Below are positions 4,635 through 5,050 of a stretch of 5,050 nucleotides of DNA, piece by piece (position 1 is the first letter of the stretch; the number at the start of each line of letters is the position of its first letter). This DNA comes from Anaerolineales bacterium (GTDB taxonomy: Bacteria > Chloroflexota > Anaerolineae > Promineifilales > Promineifilaceae). Location: contig JAGQGA010000050.1 of the NCBI GenBank assembly GCA_020432595.1, positions 10,595 to 15,644 on the forward strand, in the 5' to 3' direction. A program made the translations under genes and the position numbers. The notes below the pieces were generated by a model. The model was not told the origin of the DNA. It did not search any database and saw only the letters and a list, made by a program, of their open reading frames with translations.

Positions 4635-5050
4635 TTACTGCTCCACAATATCAATTCGCTCAATAATGTCGGGGGTACCCGTGATACCCAAAGATGGCTC
4701 ATTCAAGGTGATGCTGCTCAGCACATCATCTCCTGCAACCAGTTCCCCAAAGATGGTGTGGAGGCCGTTGAGGTGGGTGGCGGGGGCAAAGGTAATGAAG
4801 AACTGGCTGCCGTTGGTGGCAGGGCCAGCATTTGCCATTGCCAGCAGCCCACGTCGGTCAAAAGTGAGGCCGGTGTCTACTTCATCTTCAAACTCATAGC
4901 CGGGGCCGCCCGTGCCCGTGCCGGTGGGGTCGCCACCCTGCGCCATAAAGTCGGGGATGACGCGGTGGAAGGGAACGCCGTCGTAGAACCCCTGGGTTGC
5001 CAGGAAAACAAAGTTGTTGACGGTGACAGGGGCTTCGTCATCAAACAGTT
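4635..5050 (-). CDS. Cyclophilin-type peptidyl-prolyl cis-trans isomerase (5' partial)
   Basis: The frame is open from the right edge (first full codon 5048-5046) to TAA 4637-4635; 137 C-terminal residues are visible and the start lies outside. The cyclophilin core is clear: [34 protein letters not shown] and [13 protein letters not shown]. By alignment with human cyclophilin A, catalytic R55 is R29 of the visible part (codon 4964-4962), F60/M61/Q63 are F34/M35/Q37, F112/F113 are F83/F84 and H126 is H97. W121, which governs cyclosporin binding, is replaced by H92, as in many bacterial members, so low cyclosporin sensitivity is expected. It catalyses proline isomerisation in protein folding. 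Whether it is cytoplasmic or carries a signal peptide or lipobox cannot be seen. It is convergent with the molybdenum hydroxylase gene and shares the palindromic terminator. The internal ATG at 4946 lies within the conserved core and is not a start. Confidence 0.95.
   Translation of the reverse strand, partial: LFDDEAPVTVNNFVFLATQGFYDGVPFHRVIPDFMAQGGDPTGTGTGGPGYEFEDEVDTGLTFDRRGLLAMANAGPATNGSQFFITFAPATHLNGLHTIFGELVAGDDVLSSITLNEPSLGITGTPDIIERIDIVEQ

Noticed and set aside
4635..4946. Short cyclophilin starting at the internal ATG 4946
   Set aside because: The frame continues upstream to the window edge with the conserved FHRVIPDF core, so the ATG is an internal methionine.

Overview
The window is moderately GC-rich bacterial chromosome with dense, ordinary gene content: five protein genes, no RNA genes, no transposase and no CRISPR. 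The mix of genes would fit an uncultured Chloroflexota (Anaerolineae-like) bacterium: a secreted GEVED/FN3 protein, a lipoprotein with ComEA-like helix-hairpin-helix domains, a stand-alone molybdenum hydroxylase large subunit and a cyclophilin. The iterated palindrome and heptamer hairpins also fit. This placement is inference from general familiarity, not from a marker gene.

Layout. 1-869 (+) is the C-terminal part of a surface or secreted protein, followed by a stem-loop terminator (879-909). A convergent gap carries a heptamer hairpin (936-985). On the minus strand, a probable two-gene unit reads from about 2150 down to 1028: first a lipoprotein with two helix-hairpin-helix domains (2048-1548), then a small four-helix membrane protein (1468-1028). 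From 2324 to 4582 (+) lies a xanthine dehydrogenase-family molybdopterin-binding subunit. A perfect 30-bp palindrome (4600-4629) separates it from a convergent peptidyl-prolyl isomerase gene (4635-5050, minus) that runs off the window.

Two DNA-level signals are not explained by the genes. First, the decamer AACGGCCGTT occurs eight times exactly, in all three reading frames and once in a palindrome between genes. That marks it as a genome-wide iterated palindrome of the HIP1 kind rather than a protein motif. Second, three gaps between genes each hold a long hairpin built from tandem 7-bp units. The unit sequence differs at each site (TGCGTGG, GTAATCR, GAGATTG), but the architecture is the same. 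These hairpins lie before, between and after the two minus-strand genes, so that unit is bracketed and interrupted by them.

Functionally, the molybdenum hydroxylase keeps the cofactor and catalytic residues but has no FAD or iron-sulfur partner gene beside it. Its active site lacks the glutamate typical of true xanthine oxidases. The lipoprotein could bind DNA or act as a scaffold outside the membrane. The membrane protein has no recognised function.
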